The notes beneath the pieces are model-generated. The model had not been told where the DNA came from. It ran no database searches and was given only the letters and a program-made list of their open reading frames with translations. From an uncultured Pelagibacteraceae bacterium (GTDB lineage Bacteria > Pseudomonadota > Alphaproteobacteria > Pelagibacterales > Pelagibacteraceae): DNA of 55,519 nt. The position numbers and the translations under genes are program-made. The stretch lies in the NCBI GenBank assembly GCA_902593235.1, contig CACJHS010000006.1:1-55519 (forward strand), given 5' to 3'. Below are positions 27,818 through 36,976 of the stretch, piece by piece (positions within the stretch are counted from its first letter, which is position 1; every line of letters starts with the position of its first letter).

Positions 27818-28873
27818 TTATGATTTTAATCTTTTTCTATTTTCATCAAAAATAAAAATGTCATTTGGATCAAAACCTATGGAACTTCCTATTTCAACAT
27901 TGCTTGGAATTTTTGCACTTAATTGGTGTTCATCTTTCTTCATATACACAATTTTTTCATTACCAAGGTTTTCAATTAATTCTATTTCAGGATTAAATGT
28001 GAATTTTGTATTTTGATTAGCTTTTAAATGTTCAGGCCTAATACCGACAAAATGTTTTGATTTTTTTAATTTTAAATTGTCAAACTGGATATCATTACCT
28101 AACAAATTAATTGTATTTTCTGAAACAACATTTTCCTCATTTACTTCTAGAATATTCATTTTGGGTGTGCCTATAAATTGTGCAACAAAAATATTTGCTG
28201 GATCATTATAAATTTCCTCAGGAGTACCAACCTGTTCAATATTTCCCTGATTTAAAATAACTATTCGGTCAGCCAGGGTCATGGCTTCAACTTGGTCATG
28301 AGTAACATAAATCATATTTGTTTTGATCTGGTTGTGTAATTTAGATATTTCAACCCTCATTTCAGCTCTTAATGCTGCATCTAAGTTAGATAAAGGTTCA
28401 TCAAATAAAAATATCTTTGGATTTCTTGTAATAGCTCTTCCTATCGCCACTCTTTGTCTTTGACCTCCAGATAATTGTTTTGGTTTTCTCTCTAAAAGCT
28501 CCTCAATTTTTAAAATTTTTGCAGCTTGCATTACTTTTGTATTTATTTCTTCTTTCGGTCTTTTCTCAATTTTTAGACCAAAAGACATGTTTTCATAAAC
28601 ATTCATATGAGGATAAAGAGCGTAAGATTGAAAAACCATTGCAGTTTGACGTTTCGAAGGATGAAGTTCATTAATTTTTTGATCATTAATAAAAATTTCA
28701 CCTTCGTCTATTTTTTCTAATCCAGCAATCATTCTTAGGAGAGTTGATTTTCCACATCCAGATGGTCCAACTAATACAAGAAACTCATCTTCTTTACCTA
28801 AAAGATTAAAATCTGTGATTATTTTATTAGATCCAAATGATTTATGTACTCCAGTAAATTTTATATTGGCCAT
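27818..28873 (-). CDS. ABC sugar importer ATPase (UgpC/MsmK/MalK type)
   Basis: Walker A GPSGCGKST, LSGGQRQRVAIGRAI, LFDEPLSNLDAALRAEMR; C-terminal regulatory domain. Confidence 0.9.
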   Translation of the reverse strand: MANIKFTGVHKSFGSNKIITDFNLLGKEDEFLVLVGPSGCGKSTLLRMIAGLEKIDEGEIFINDQKINELHPSKRQTAMVFQSYALYPHMNVYENMSFGLKIEKRPKEEINTKVMQAAKILKIEELLERKPKQLSGGQRQRVAIGRAITRNPKIFLFDEPLSNLDAALRAEMRVEISKLHNQIKTNMIYVTHDQVEAMTLADRIVILNQGNIEQVGTPEEIYNDPANIFVAQFIGTPKMNILEVNEENVVSENTINLLGNDIQFDNLKLKKSKHFVGIRPEHLKANQNTKFTFNPEIELIENLGNEKIVYMKKDEHQLSAKIPSNVEIGSSIGFDPNDIFIFDENRKRLKS

Positions 28874-28874
28874 T

Positions 28875-29990
28875 TTATTTTTTTATACTTTCTAAAACAT
28901 CAACTCCAATTTGTTTTAATATGTGGATTATATCAATTGGAACCCAATTTTCACGAATTTTTCCTTCATCATGGTGATAAAAATCCATAACTCTCATAGT
29001 TACTTTTTGGTTTTCAGATTTATATCCTAACCAATCCTCGGTTCCATATATTGCCTGAATACTATTCCATCCTGCTGTTAAAGAAAATTTTCCATCCCCT
29101 AACTCACAATAATGGCCAAGTTTCCAATAATTTCTTTCCTTAAAAGTTTTTCTAAAAGGTAATTGGTGATTGTCTACAAATCCCTCTAAAGATCTGGCAG
29201 TTCCAATACCACTTGGTCCATACCAAATCATTTTTTGATGCCAAAAATCTTTTTGTGGATGGTTTATTAATCTTTCCTTAAGATCTTTATCAGAAGAAAC
29301 CTCTAATTCAGGTTTTATATTTAAACTTCTCTGCATTATAAGTGATTGCTCTAAACTAGCTTTAGAAACTTCCATGTCTTTTTCAAAAAAATTTACACCA
29401 TCTGTATTAATTGGATTTAACCAATTTCCTTCAGATCCTCTTGAAAGATTAATTGGATTTGATCCAGTTTGTATTAATAGATCTATTAAATCGATTAAAA
29501 TATAACTCTCAATAATTTTACCATCTTTAAGCTGATGAATTTCACAACACTTTAAATTTACCATTTTGTTATTAGGTTGAATGCCCAACCAGGTATTTTT
29601 AAACACTCCTGATAATGAAGAAATTGAACCTACTTGGATTTTATCTCTAAAAGCGCCACTAATTACTATTTGCTCTCTTCTTTCAAGATCAGGAAATGAA
29701 TTAAAAAGAGGTTTCCAAAATTTTTCCTTAAAATCATCAACTCCTACAAATTCATTTAATGGGTAAAAACAATTAACATTAATATTCTGAGAAAACGCAT
29801 TTTTAAGGTTTTGATCAAGCTTAGAGACACCATCATTTACTATCGAATTTAAATATTTTCTGACAACTTGTTTGTACTTATAATTTTCTTCTGGTGAGAT
29901 GACTATTTTTTCTACTTTCTCTTGACCCTTAAGACCTGTATCAAATTGTTCTATTTGCATATATTTTTTGTTAGATAATTTTACTATCAC
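28875..29990 (-). CDS. Tandem SnoaL/NTF2-like protein
   Basis: Two SnoaL-like repeats (DGKIIESYILIDLIDLLIQTG and EGKIRENWVPIDIIHILKQIG). Track start is GTG; ATG at 29960 (MQIEQF) may be the true start. Confidence 0.72.
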   Translation of the reverse strand: MIVKLSNKKYMQIEQFDTGLKGQEKVEKIVISPEENYKYKQVVRKYLNSIVNDGVSKLDQNLKNAFSQNINVNCFYPLNEFVGVDDFKEKFWKPLFNSFPDLERREQIVISGAFRDKIQVGSISSLSGVFKNTWLGIQPNNKMVNLKCCEIHQLKDGKIIESYILIDLIDLLIQTGSNPINLSRGSEGNWLNPINTDGVNFFEKDMEVSKASLEQSLIMQRSLNIKPELEVSSDKDLKERLINHPQKDFWHQKMIWYGPSGIGTARSLEGFVDNHQLPFRKTFKERNYWKLGHYCELGDGKFSLTAGWNSIQAIYGTEDWLGYKSENQKVTMRVMDFYHHDEGKIRENWVPIDIIHILKQIGVDVLESIKK

Positions 29991-30010
29991 AAAATATAGT
30001 TTAAAAAAAT

Positions 30011-30955
30011 ATGAATAATCGATTAGCTAAATTCGAAGATCTTGTTCCAAGTACTTTACCATTTGTTGAGGGTAAGATGGATGGTCACAAAGAAAGAAAA
30101 AATTATTCTATTGTAGGCCCAGGTGTCGCAGAGGATAGTAAACAATTTGTTAAAATAGCAATGCCTCATAGCTTTAATCTAGGTGCTGTATCTGCTATGC
30201 CTAAAAATGGTTCTGGTTTACATAGTCATACAACTGCAGAGGTTTTCATTATTTATTCTGGTAAATGGAAATTTTATTGGGGAGCTGAAGGCAAAGATGA
30301 AACGATATTAAGTACTGGAGATATTATCTCTATGCCCACAAATATGTTTAGAGCATTTGAAAATGCAGGTGATGAAGAAGGTTTAATTTTTGTAGTTTTA
30401 GGTGGAGATGATCCTGGAATAATAACTTGGGTTCCAAGTGTCTTAGAAAAAGCAAAAAAAACAGGCATGGCACTATTAAATGATAATTCATTGATTGATT
30501 TATCTTTAAATGAAATTCCAAAAGGAAAAACTATTCTTGATCCAATTTCTGAAGAAGAAATAAAAAAATTTGATAATTACAAACTAGATCAGCTAGAAAA
30601 ATTCATATGTAAAAATAATGAAAATTCTAAACAAGTTAATAAAGTAAACGATAATTTTGATTTAATTCAGGTTCTTGGAAATAAATTTGAAAATAAAGAA
30701 TACGCTCCATTAATAAATCAAGATACTGGATTTAACCTTTCAATTTTAAAATGTAAAAACGGACAAATAACTAATTTAAAGTTTGAAAAACCTACAATAT
30801 TGTTTTCAAGAACTGGTAAGTGGGAAATTATGATTGATGATTTTCAATGTATTTTAAATCCCAAAGATACAATTTCTATCCCAATTAATTCAAATGTTAA
30901 TATAAAGATAAATGAACAAGAGGATTGTTACTTAAATTGTGTAACACAAATCTAA
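30011..30955 (+). CDS. Bicupin-like protein
   Basis: First cupin GLHSHTTAEVFIIYSGKWKFYWG...GDIISMPTNMFRAFENAG; degenerate second cupin near the C-terminus. Confidence 0.75.
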   Translation: MNNRLAKFEDLVPSTLPFVEGKMDGHKERKNYSIVGPGVAEDSKQFVKIAMPHSFNLGAVSAMPKNGSGLHSHTTAEVFIIYSGKWKFYWGAEGKDETILSTGDIISMPTNMFRAFENAGDEEGLIFVVLGGDDPGIITWVPSVLEKAKKTGMALLNDNSLIDLSLNEIPKGKTILDPISEEEIKKFDNYKLDQLEKFICKNNENSKQVNKVNDNFDLIQVLGNKFENKEYAPLINQDTGFNLSILKCKNGQITNLKFEKPTILFSRTGKWEIMIDDFQCILNPKDTISIPINSNVNIKINEQEDCYLNCVTQI

Positions 30956-31917
30956 TGAAAGGGTTTGATCCAAAGTATAAAAATTTTCCTGATTACATAC
31001 TTAAAATAACTAAACAAATTTGGGAAAACAAAGATGTTGAGTCTATTGCTCAATTTTACACTGATAATATTCCTGTTAGATCTCCATTTGGAGTTACTTA
31101 TGGAAACAAACCTGTAATTGATGCAACTTATGCAACCTTAAAAGAATTTCCTAACAGACAGTTGCTTGGTGAAGATGTGATCTGGAATGGAAATGATGAT
31201 GTGGGTTATCATTCATCTCATAGAATTTTAAGTAAAGGAACACATCTTGGTGATGGCTCATATGGTAAACCAACCGGTAAAGATATTTACTATAGAGTAA
31301 TTGCTGATTGTGCTTGCAAAAATAATCAAGTCTATGATGAATGGATTGTCCGTGATCAAGGTGCAATGGTAAGACAAATAGGATTTACACCAAAAGAATT
31401 TGCCCAAATGATTATTGATAAAGAAGGAGGCACCGACAAAGCACAACAATTATTCAATTCAAGCTCTGAGATGAAATCAGATTATAAACAAAGCGTTGTG
31501 CCTGATGACTCAGCTGGGGGTAAATACTCAAAAATATTGAAAAATATCTTCAAAAATAAGCATGATTTTTCTGATTATGCAAGAGCTGCAACTATCTATT
31601 GGCCTGGAAATAAAATTGGACATGGAAGAGAGGATATTGAAAAATTTTGGAATAATTTAAAAAATACTTTCAGTGATATAAAGTTTTCAATAGAGCATGT
31701 TGGTTATTTGGAAGAACCAGATAAAAATCCCAAAGCGTCAATAAGATGGTTTTTAGAAGGTAATCATTCTGAAGACACTTTAGATTTTGGAGAAAAATCA
31801 AATAAAAATATTTTTATAATGGGGATAAACCATGCAGAAATAGTTGATGGAAATGTTATAAGAGAGTGGGTTTTGTTTGATGAAGTTGCAATTTGGAAAC
31901 AAATTTTAATTAAATAA
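30955..31917 (+). CDS. Tandem SnoaL/NTF2-like protein
   Basis: Two NTF2-like repeats ending DEWIVRDQGAMVRQIG and IREWVLFDEVAIWKQI; ATG overlaps the cupin stop. Confidence 0.72.
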   Translation: MKGFDPKYKNFPDYILKITKQIWENKDVESIAQFYTDNIPVRSPFGVTYGNKPVIDATYATLKEFPNRQLLGEDVIWNGNDDVGYHSSHRILSKGTHLGDGSYGKPTGKDIYYRVIADCACKNNQVYDEWIVRDQGAMVRQIGFTPKEFAQMIIDKEGGTDKAQQLFNSSSEMKSDYKQSVVPDDSAGGKYSKILKNIFKNKHDFSDYARAATIYWPGNKIGHGREDIEKFWNNLKNTFSDIKFSIEHVGYLEEPDKNPKASIRWFLEGNHSEDTLDFGEKSNKNIFIMGINHAEIVDGNVIREWVLFDEVAIWKQILIK

Positions 31918-31920
31918 ATT

Positions 31921-33048
31921 ATGACTAAAATTAAAACAACACATGTAGGAAGTTTGCCTAGATCAAATGAATTATCTGAACTCTTGTTTAAGAAAGATCA
32001 AAAAGAACAAATAGATTTTAATCAATTTGATAAGGTTGTTCAAAAAGATGTTAACAAGATTGTAAAAAAACAAATCGAGGTTGGAATTGATTGTATTAGC
32101 GATGGTGAGATGTCTAAGATTAGTTATGCTACTTATGTTAAGGATAGAATTGATGGATTTTCTGGAGAGAGTGAGAGAAAAGCGCCTAAAGATTTAGATG
32201 ACTTTCCTTCTTTTAAAGAAAGAATTGCAAAAACAGGTGGTACTCCAACTTATACAAGACCATGTTGTACTAGTGAATTAAAAATTAAAGATAAAACTTC
32301 CCTAAACAAAGATATTGATAATTTTAAGCAAGCATTAGAAAAAAATAATCATAAAGATGGATTTATGAACGCTGCTTCGCCAGGGGTTATTTCAGCTTTT
32401 TTACCAAATAAATTTTATAAAAATGATGATGAGTATTTAGAAAACTTATCTAACCTTATGAAAGATGAGTATGAGGAAATTACCTCAAATGGATTAAAAC
32501 TTCAGTTAGATTGTCCAGATTTAGCTCTTGCTAGACACATGACTTTTAAAGATTTATCAGAATCTGAATTTCTAATTAGAGCTGAAAAACAAATAGAATG
32601 TCTAAATAATGCTATTAAAAATATCGACAGCTCTAGTTTAAGACTACATATCTGTTGGGGAAATTATGAAGGACCTCATCTACATGATATTCCGTTAGAA
32701 AAGATAATGCCAATTGCATTGAAAGCTAATGTACAGACTTATCTAATTGAGTCATCTAATCCAAGACATTCTCATGAGTGGCAAATTTTTGAAAATTTAA
32801 AAATTCCAAAAGACAAAATAATTGCCCCAGGTGTAATAGATTCTACAACAAATTTTGTAGAACATCCCGAAGTTGTAAAGAATAGAATTTTAACCTTTTC
32901 TAAAGTCATTAATGCTGAACAATTATTAGCCGGGACTGACTGTGGATTTAGCACATTTGCTGGCTTTGGCAATGTAGATGAAAATATTGTTTATAAAAAG
33001 CTGGAGTCGTTAGTGAGTGGAGCGGAACTTGCGTCAAAAGTGATTTAA
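31921..33048 (+). CDS. MetE C-terminal-like / epoxyalkane:coenzyme M transferase-like thiol transferase
   Basis: TTHVGSLPRS; zinc-ligand pattern HIC...IESSN...GTDCGFSTFAGFG. Confidence 0.78.
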   Translation: MTKIKTTHVGSLPRSNELSELLFKKDQKEQIDFNQFDKVVQKDVNKIVKKQIEVGIDCISDGEMSKISYATYVKDRIDGFSGESERKAPKDLDDFPSFKERIAKTGGTPTYTRPCCTSELKIKDKTSLNKDIDNFKQALEKNNHKDGFMNAASPGVISAFLPNKFYKNDDEYLENLSNLMKDEYEEITSNGLKLQLDCPDLALARHMTFKDLSESEFLIRAEKQIECLNNAIKNIDSSSLRLHICWGNYEGPHLHDIPLEKIMPIALKANVQTYLIESSNPRHSHEWQIFENLKIPKDKIIAPGVIDSTTNFVEHPEVVKNRILTFSKVINAEQLLAGTDCGFSTFAGFGNVDENIVYKKLESLVSGAELASKVI

Positions 33049-33060
33049 ATTATCACTTTT
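33036..33060 (+). terminator. Hairpin overlapping the stop codon of the MetE-like gene
   Basis: AAAAGTGAT-TTAAATT-ATCACTTTT; 9-bp perfect stem, TAA in the loop. Confidence 0.7.
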
Positions 33061-33133
33061 AATCATCATCTAGAATAGATATAGTTTTTATACTTAAATA
33101 ATAGTTTAACAAATAAATATAGAGAGAAAACAT

Positions 33134-34354
33134 ATGAGAAAAATACTAGTTACTTTATTGTTTCTGCTTTTTGGAACTTCTGCATTTGCAGATTGTAACA
33201 TTAAAAGTGGTTCAATAAATATTTTGGCAAATGATTTTCCTGCATTAAGAACTTTCGTTGAAACTTCTAAACAATGTAAAGGAAGTGCTGATTTTAAAGT
33301 GACTCACTCATCAGAGCATAATAAAATCGCTGTGCCAGCTTTGACTGCAAATCCATCTGAGTTTTCAGCAAGAATTGCAGCTAATAGTTCAATTGTTCCT
33401 TTGATGAACCAAGATTTAATTAGACCATTAGATGATCTTGTTAAAAAATATGGAAAAGGAATTCAAGATTCTCAATTAATTACAATCGATGGAAAAGTAA
33501 TGGCTGTAGCGTTTATGGCTAATACTCAACATTTGTATTACAGAGAAGATGTTTTGAAAGACCTTGGTATAGCTATTCCAAAAACTTATGAGGAAGTAGT
33601 TGCAGCATCTGAAAAAATTAGAGCTTCAGGTAAAATGCAATATCCTTACGCAGCTGCATACAAAGCTGGTTGGAATTTAGCAGAAGAATTTGTGAACATG
33701 TTTATTGGTCACGGTGGTGAATTCTTTAAATCTGGAAGTGCAGAGCCTAATATTAATAACGCTAAAGGCGTTGCTACTTTAAATATGTTAAAAAAATTGT
33801 CTGAATTGAGTAACCCTGATTACTTAACTCATGATAGTGAAGCAATTAAAGTAGAATGGGAGTCTGGTAATGTTGCATTGATGACATTATGGGCATCTAG
33901 ATCAGGAACACTTTTAGATGATGAAGGTGATCCTAATATTACTAAAGCAACAAAACTAACTGGACCTGCTACTGTAGGTGGAGGAAATATTCCGGCTGCT
34001 ACATTATGGTGGGATGGTTTCACACTTGCAAAAAATAGACCTGATGCAGATGCTGAAGCAACATTTAGATCTTTAGCGCATGCAGCATCAAATAAGAAGA
34101 TGGTTGCTGACGCTGCTGATCAAGCCGTTTGGTTAGTAGAAGGGTTTGTACCAGGACCAAAATCTATTGGTGTTATCGAAGCTGTAAAAATGGGAGCAAA
34201 ACCATATCCAATGTTACCGCAAATGGGTTTAATGCATGGTGCATTAGGAAGCGAGATTGTTGAGTTTTTACAAGGTAAAGAGTCAGCTGAACAAGCATTG
34301 AAAGATGTTGAAGCTGCTTACATTAGTAAAGCTAAAGAACAAGGCTTTCTATAA
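33134..34354 (+). CDS. ABC sugar-type substrate-binding protein
   Basis: Signal peptide MRKILVTLLFLLFGTSAFA; solute-binding family 1 features. Confidence 0.82.
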   Translation: MRKILVTLLFLLFGTSAFADCNIKSGSINILANDFPALRTFVETSKQCKGSADFKVTHSSEHNKIAVPALTANPSEFSARIAANSSIVPLMNQDLIRPLDDLVKKYGKGIQDSQLITIDGKVMAVAFMANTQHLYYREDVLKDLGIAIPKTYEEVVAASEKIRASGKMQYPYAAAYKAGWNLAEEFVNMFIGHGGEFFKSGSAEPNINNAKGVATLNMLKKLSELSNPDYLTHDSEAIKVEWESGNVALMTLWASRSGTLLDDEGDPNITKATKLTGPATVGGGNIPAATLWWDGFTLAKNRPDADAEATFRSLAHAASNKKMVADAADQAVWLVEGFVPGPKSIGVIEAVKMGAKPYPMLPQMGLMHGALGSEIVEFLQGKESAEQALKDVEAAYISKAKEQGFL

Positions 34355-34368
34355 AATCTAAAACTTAT

Positions 34369-34391
34369 AAGTGGGGATTTACTCCCCACTT
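34369..34391 (+). terminator. Hairpin between SBP and permease
   Basis: AAGTGGGGA-TTTAC-TCCCCACTT perfect 9-bp GC-rich stem; no strong T-run. Confidence 0.78.
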
Positions 34392-34404
34392 AATCAATAT
34401 TTAA

Positions 34405-35433
34405 ATGCCTAATAAAACTTTTTTCTGGTTTTTCTTACCTACAGGTTTAGCAATGATCCTGTTTATTGGGTTACCAATTATATCTACCGGCATTCAATCT
34501 TTTTACGCACAACATGATCAAGTAGTAAAAGAAGTTAAAAAATGTGACCCTTTTGGATGTACCGTTTCAATTGTCGTCGATAACGAAGAAACCTCGAAAA
34601 TTAGAGAAGCAAAGCCTCTTGGAAAATTTAATGGTTTTGGCACTTATACTGATCGAAATCATTTAGCAGTTGAGGAAATAAAAAAATTTTGGAATGAAAC
34701 TGAAAGTTTTGGTGCTTTTGTAGACCAGGTAACTAATCTACCCTTTTATAAAGCTCTGATATTTACTTTAACTTATTGTTTATTTGTTACACCAAATGTA
34801 CTCCTCTTAGGATTTATTATTGCATTAAGTTTAAATGCAGTTGCTAGAAAAATTAGAGGACCTTTAATCTTTGGTACAATTTTACCGATGATTGTTACAC
34901 CGTTGGTTGGATCATTAGTATTATTTTGGATGATAGATTCTCAAGGAATAATTGGAGCAAATATTCAGAATTTAATGAATGATCCTTATTTATCACTTAA
35001 ATCATCAAAAACATTAACATGGATAACAATAATTATTTACGGAATATGGCATCACTCCCCTTTTGCCTTTGTAGTTTTTTATGCAGCACTTCAAACAGTC
35101 CCTCAAGAACCAATTGAAGCTGCAATTATAGATGGAGCCTCAAGATTTCAAAGAATTAAACATATAGTTTTACCACATATTTATCCTGTAGTTACATTTG
35201 TAGCTTTGATCTCTTTAATGGATAACTTTAGAGTATTTGAACCCATTATAGGGTTTAGTGCTGAAGGAAGTGCACAATCTTTATCTTGGTTAATCTATGA
35301 CAATTTAGTTAATGAGGAAGTGATATTGTTTGGTTCCGCTGCAGCTACTTCAATGATGACAATTATTGGAATAGCTATTCTGCTAGCACCAGTATTAATT
35401 AGAACTTGGAAAGAATTTAAAACAGCGAGATAA
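34405..35433 (+). CDS. ABC sugar permease (MalF type)
   Basis: EAAIIDGASRFQRIKHIVLPHIYPVVTFVALISLMDNFRVFEPI. Confidence 0.85.
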   Translation: MPNKTFFWFFLPTGLAMILFIGLPIISTGIQSFYAQHDQVVKEVKKCDPFGCTVSIVVDNEETSKIREAKPLGKFNGFGTYTDRNHLAVEEIKKFWNETESFGAFVDQVTNLPFYKALIFTLTYCLFVTPNVLLLGFIIALSLNAVARKIRGPLIFGTILPMIVTPLVGSLVLFWMIDSQGIIGANIQNLMNDPYLSLKSSKTLTWITIIIYGIWHHSPFAFVVFYAALQTVPQEPIEAAIIDGASRFQRIKHIVLPHIYPVVTFVALISLMDNFRVFEPIIGFSAEGSAQSLSWLIYDNLVNEEVILFGSAAATSMMTIIGIAILLAPVLIRTWKEFKTAR

Positions 35434-35435
35434 TT

Positions 35436-36317
35436 ATGGATTATGGACTAGATACAAAATCAACTCGTTTAAAAACTTTTAATACTATTTTTATTATCAC
35501 TTGGTTGTTAATTGCTTGCTTCCCTTTTATTTGGACTTTTTGGGGATCATTTAAAGTAAGAGCTGATTTCTTTTCAAGATCTGATTGGTGGTATGCTATA
35601 TCAGCATTTAATACCTTAATTGAAACAGGCGGACAATTTACAACTAATGCTTATACTCAGGCTTGGACTGAAGGTGAATTTTGGAAAGCATCAAAAAATA
35701 CAATTATAGTTACAGTATTTGTTGTTAGTATTTCTTTGTTTTTAGGAACTTTAGGAGCATACGCTCTTTCAAGATCAACTGAGAAATATGCTTTTTGGAT
35801 TTTAATGGCAGCTTTAATTTTTAGAGCTATGCCACATATAACTTTAGTATCAGGATATCTTTTTCCTTTCTTTGAATTGCAGATTTGGGGAATTCTTCCT
35901 ACTACGATTGTTGTTTTGGTTGCTATAAATCAACCTTTTACTTTGTGGCTGCTTTATTCATTTTTCAAAACTGTTCCTAAAGAACTTGATGAAAGTGCTT
36001 TAATAGATGGTTGTTCATATTTTCAAGCTTTCAGACATATCATTATGCCCGTGATGTGGCCTGGTGTAATTACAGCAGGACTATTTAGTTTAATGTTAGC
36101 TTATAATGATTTTACAGTAACAGCATTACTTCTTAATCAAGAAAATCACACTATGGTTCCAAAAATACAAAGTTATTTAGGTACTAATCAACATGAAGGA
36201 AATTTAATGTGGGCAGTTTCTGCAGTTGTATCTGCTACTGCACCTTTATTTATGCTTGTTATGTTTTTCCAAAGACAGGTCATCAGTGGTTTAACTGCTG
36301 GAGCTGTAAAAGGTTGA
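35436..36317 (+). CDS. ABC sugar permease (MalG type)
   Basis: ESALIDGCSYFQAFRHIIMPVMWPGVITAGLFSLMLAYNDF. Confidence 0.87.
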   Translation: MDYGLDTKSTRLKTFNTIFIITWLLIACFPFIWTFWGSFKVRADFFSRSDWWYAISAFNTLIETGGQFTTNAYTQAWTEGEFWKASKNTIIVTVFVVSISLFLGTLGAYALSRSTEKYAFWILMAALIFRAMPHITLVSGYLFPFFELQIWGILPTTIVVLVAINQPFTLWLLYSFFKTVPKELDESALIDGCSYFQAFRHIIMPVMWPGVITAGLFSLMLAYNDFTVTALLLNQENHTMVPKIQSYLGTNQHEGNLMWAVSAVVSATAPLFMLVMFFQRQVISGLTAGAVKG

Positions 36318-36976
36318 AATATTATAAAGCATTACTTTTTGGTTCGATTGGATCTATTGTTGAAACTTCAGAAATTCAGAGAAAATCATTCAATAAAGCA
36401 TTCAAACAATATGGACTCGATTGGTATTGGACTAAACGAGAGTATCTAAGTTTATTAAGTAAATCTGGTGGCAAAGATAGAATATCAAGATATGCCAAAA
36501 AGAAAAAAATTGAAGTTAATTCAATATATTTAAGAAATTTAAAGACTAAAATTTTTAATAATTATCTTAAGAAACATCAGCTTAAATTAAGGCCAGGTGT
36601 TAAAAATTTAATTTCTTTATGCAAAAAAGAAAATATAAAAATTGCATTTGTTTCATCTACATCTTCAAACAATATTAATGCAATCTTACATTGTTTAAGA
36701 AATTCAATTAAAAAAAGAGATTTTAACTTTATAGGGAATGCAAAATTAGTAAAAAAATTCAAACCTAACCCAGATATATACTTATTAGCACTTAAAAAAC
36801 TTAAGCTTAAAGCTAATGATTGTGTGGCAATTGAAGATTCTCAAGAAAGTTTAAATTCAGCTAAGCGAGCTAAAATAAAATGTATAATTTTTCCTGGAAA
36901 ATTTCATTCTTCAAAAAAATTTATTGGAGCTTATAAAAAAGTTTATCGGCTTAATAAAAATATTATTTTGAGATAA
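36314..36976 (+). CDS. HAD-superfamily CbbY-like protein lacking motif I aspartates
   Basis: LKYYKALLFGSIGSIVETSEIQRKSFNKAFKQYGLDWYW...LLSKSGGKDRI; TTG start overlapping permease TGA (in-frame part of track ORF 36209-36976). Confidence 0.78.
   Translation: MKYYKALLFGSIGSIVETSEIQRKSFNKAFKQYGLDWYWTKREYLSLLSKSGGKDRISRYAKKKKIEVNSIYLRNLKTKIFNNYLKKHQLKLRPGVKNLISLCKKENIKIAFVSSTSSNNINAILHCLRNSIKKRDFNFIGNAKLVKKFKPNPDIYLLALKKLKLKANDCVAIEDSQESLNSAKRAKIKCIIFPGKFHSSKKFIGAYKKVYRLNKNIILR

Noticed and set aside
36209-36313. N-terminal 35 aa of track ORF 36209-36976
   Set aside because: Overlaps the permease out of frame; homology to HAD begins at the TTG at 36314.
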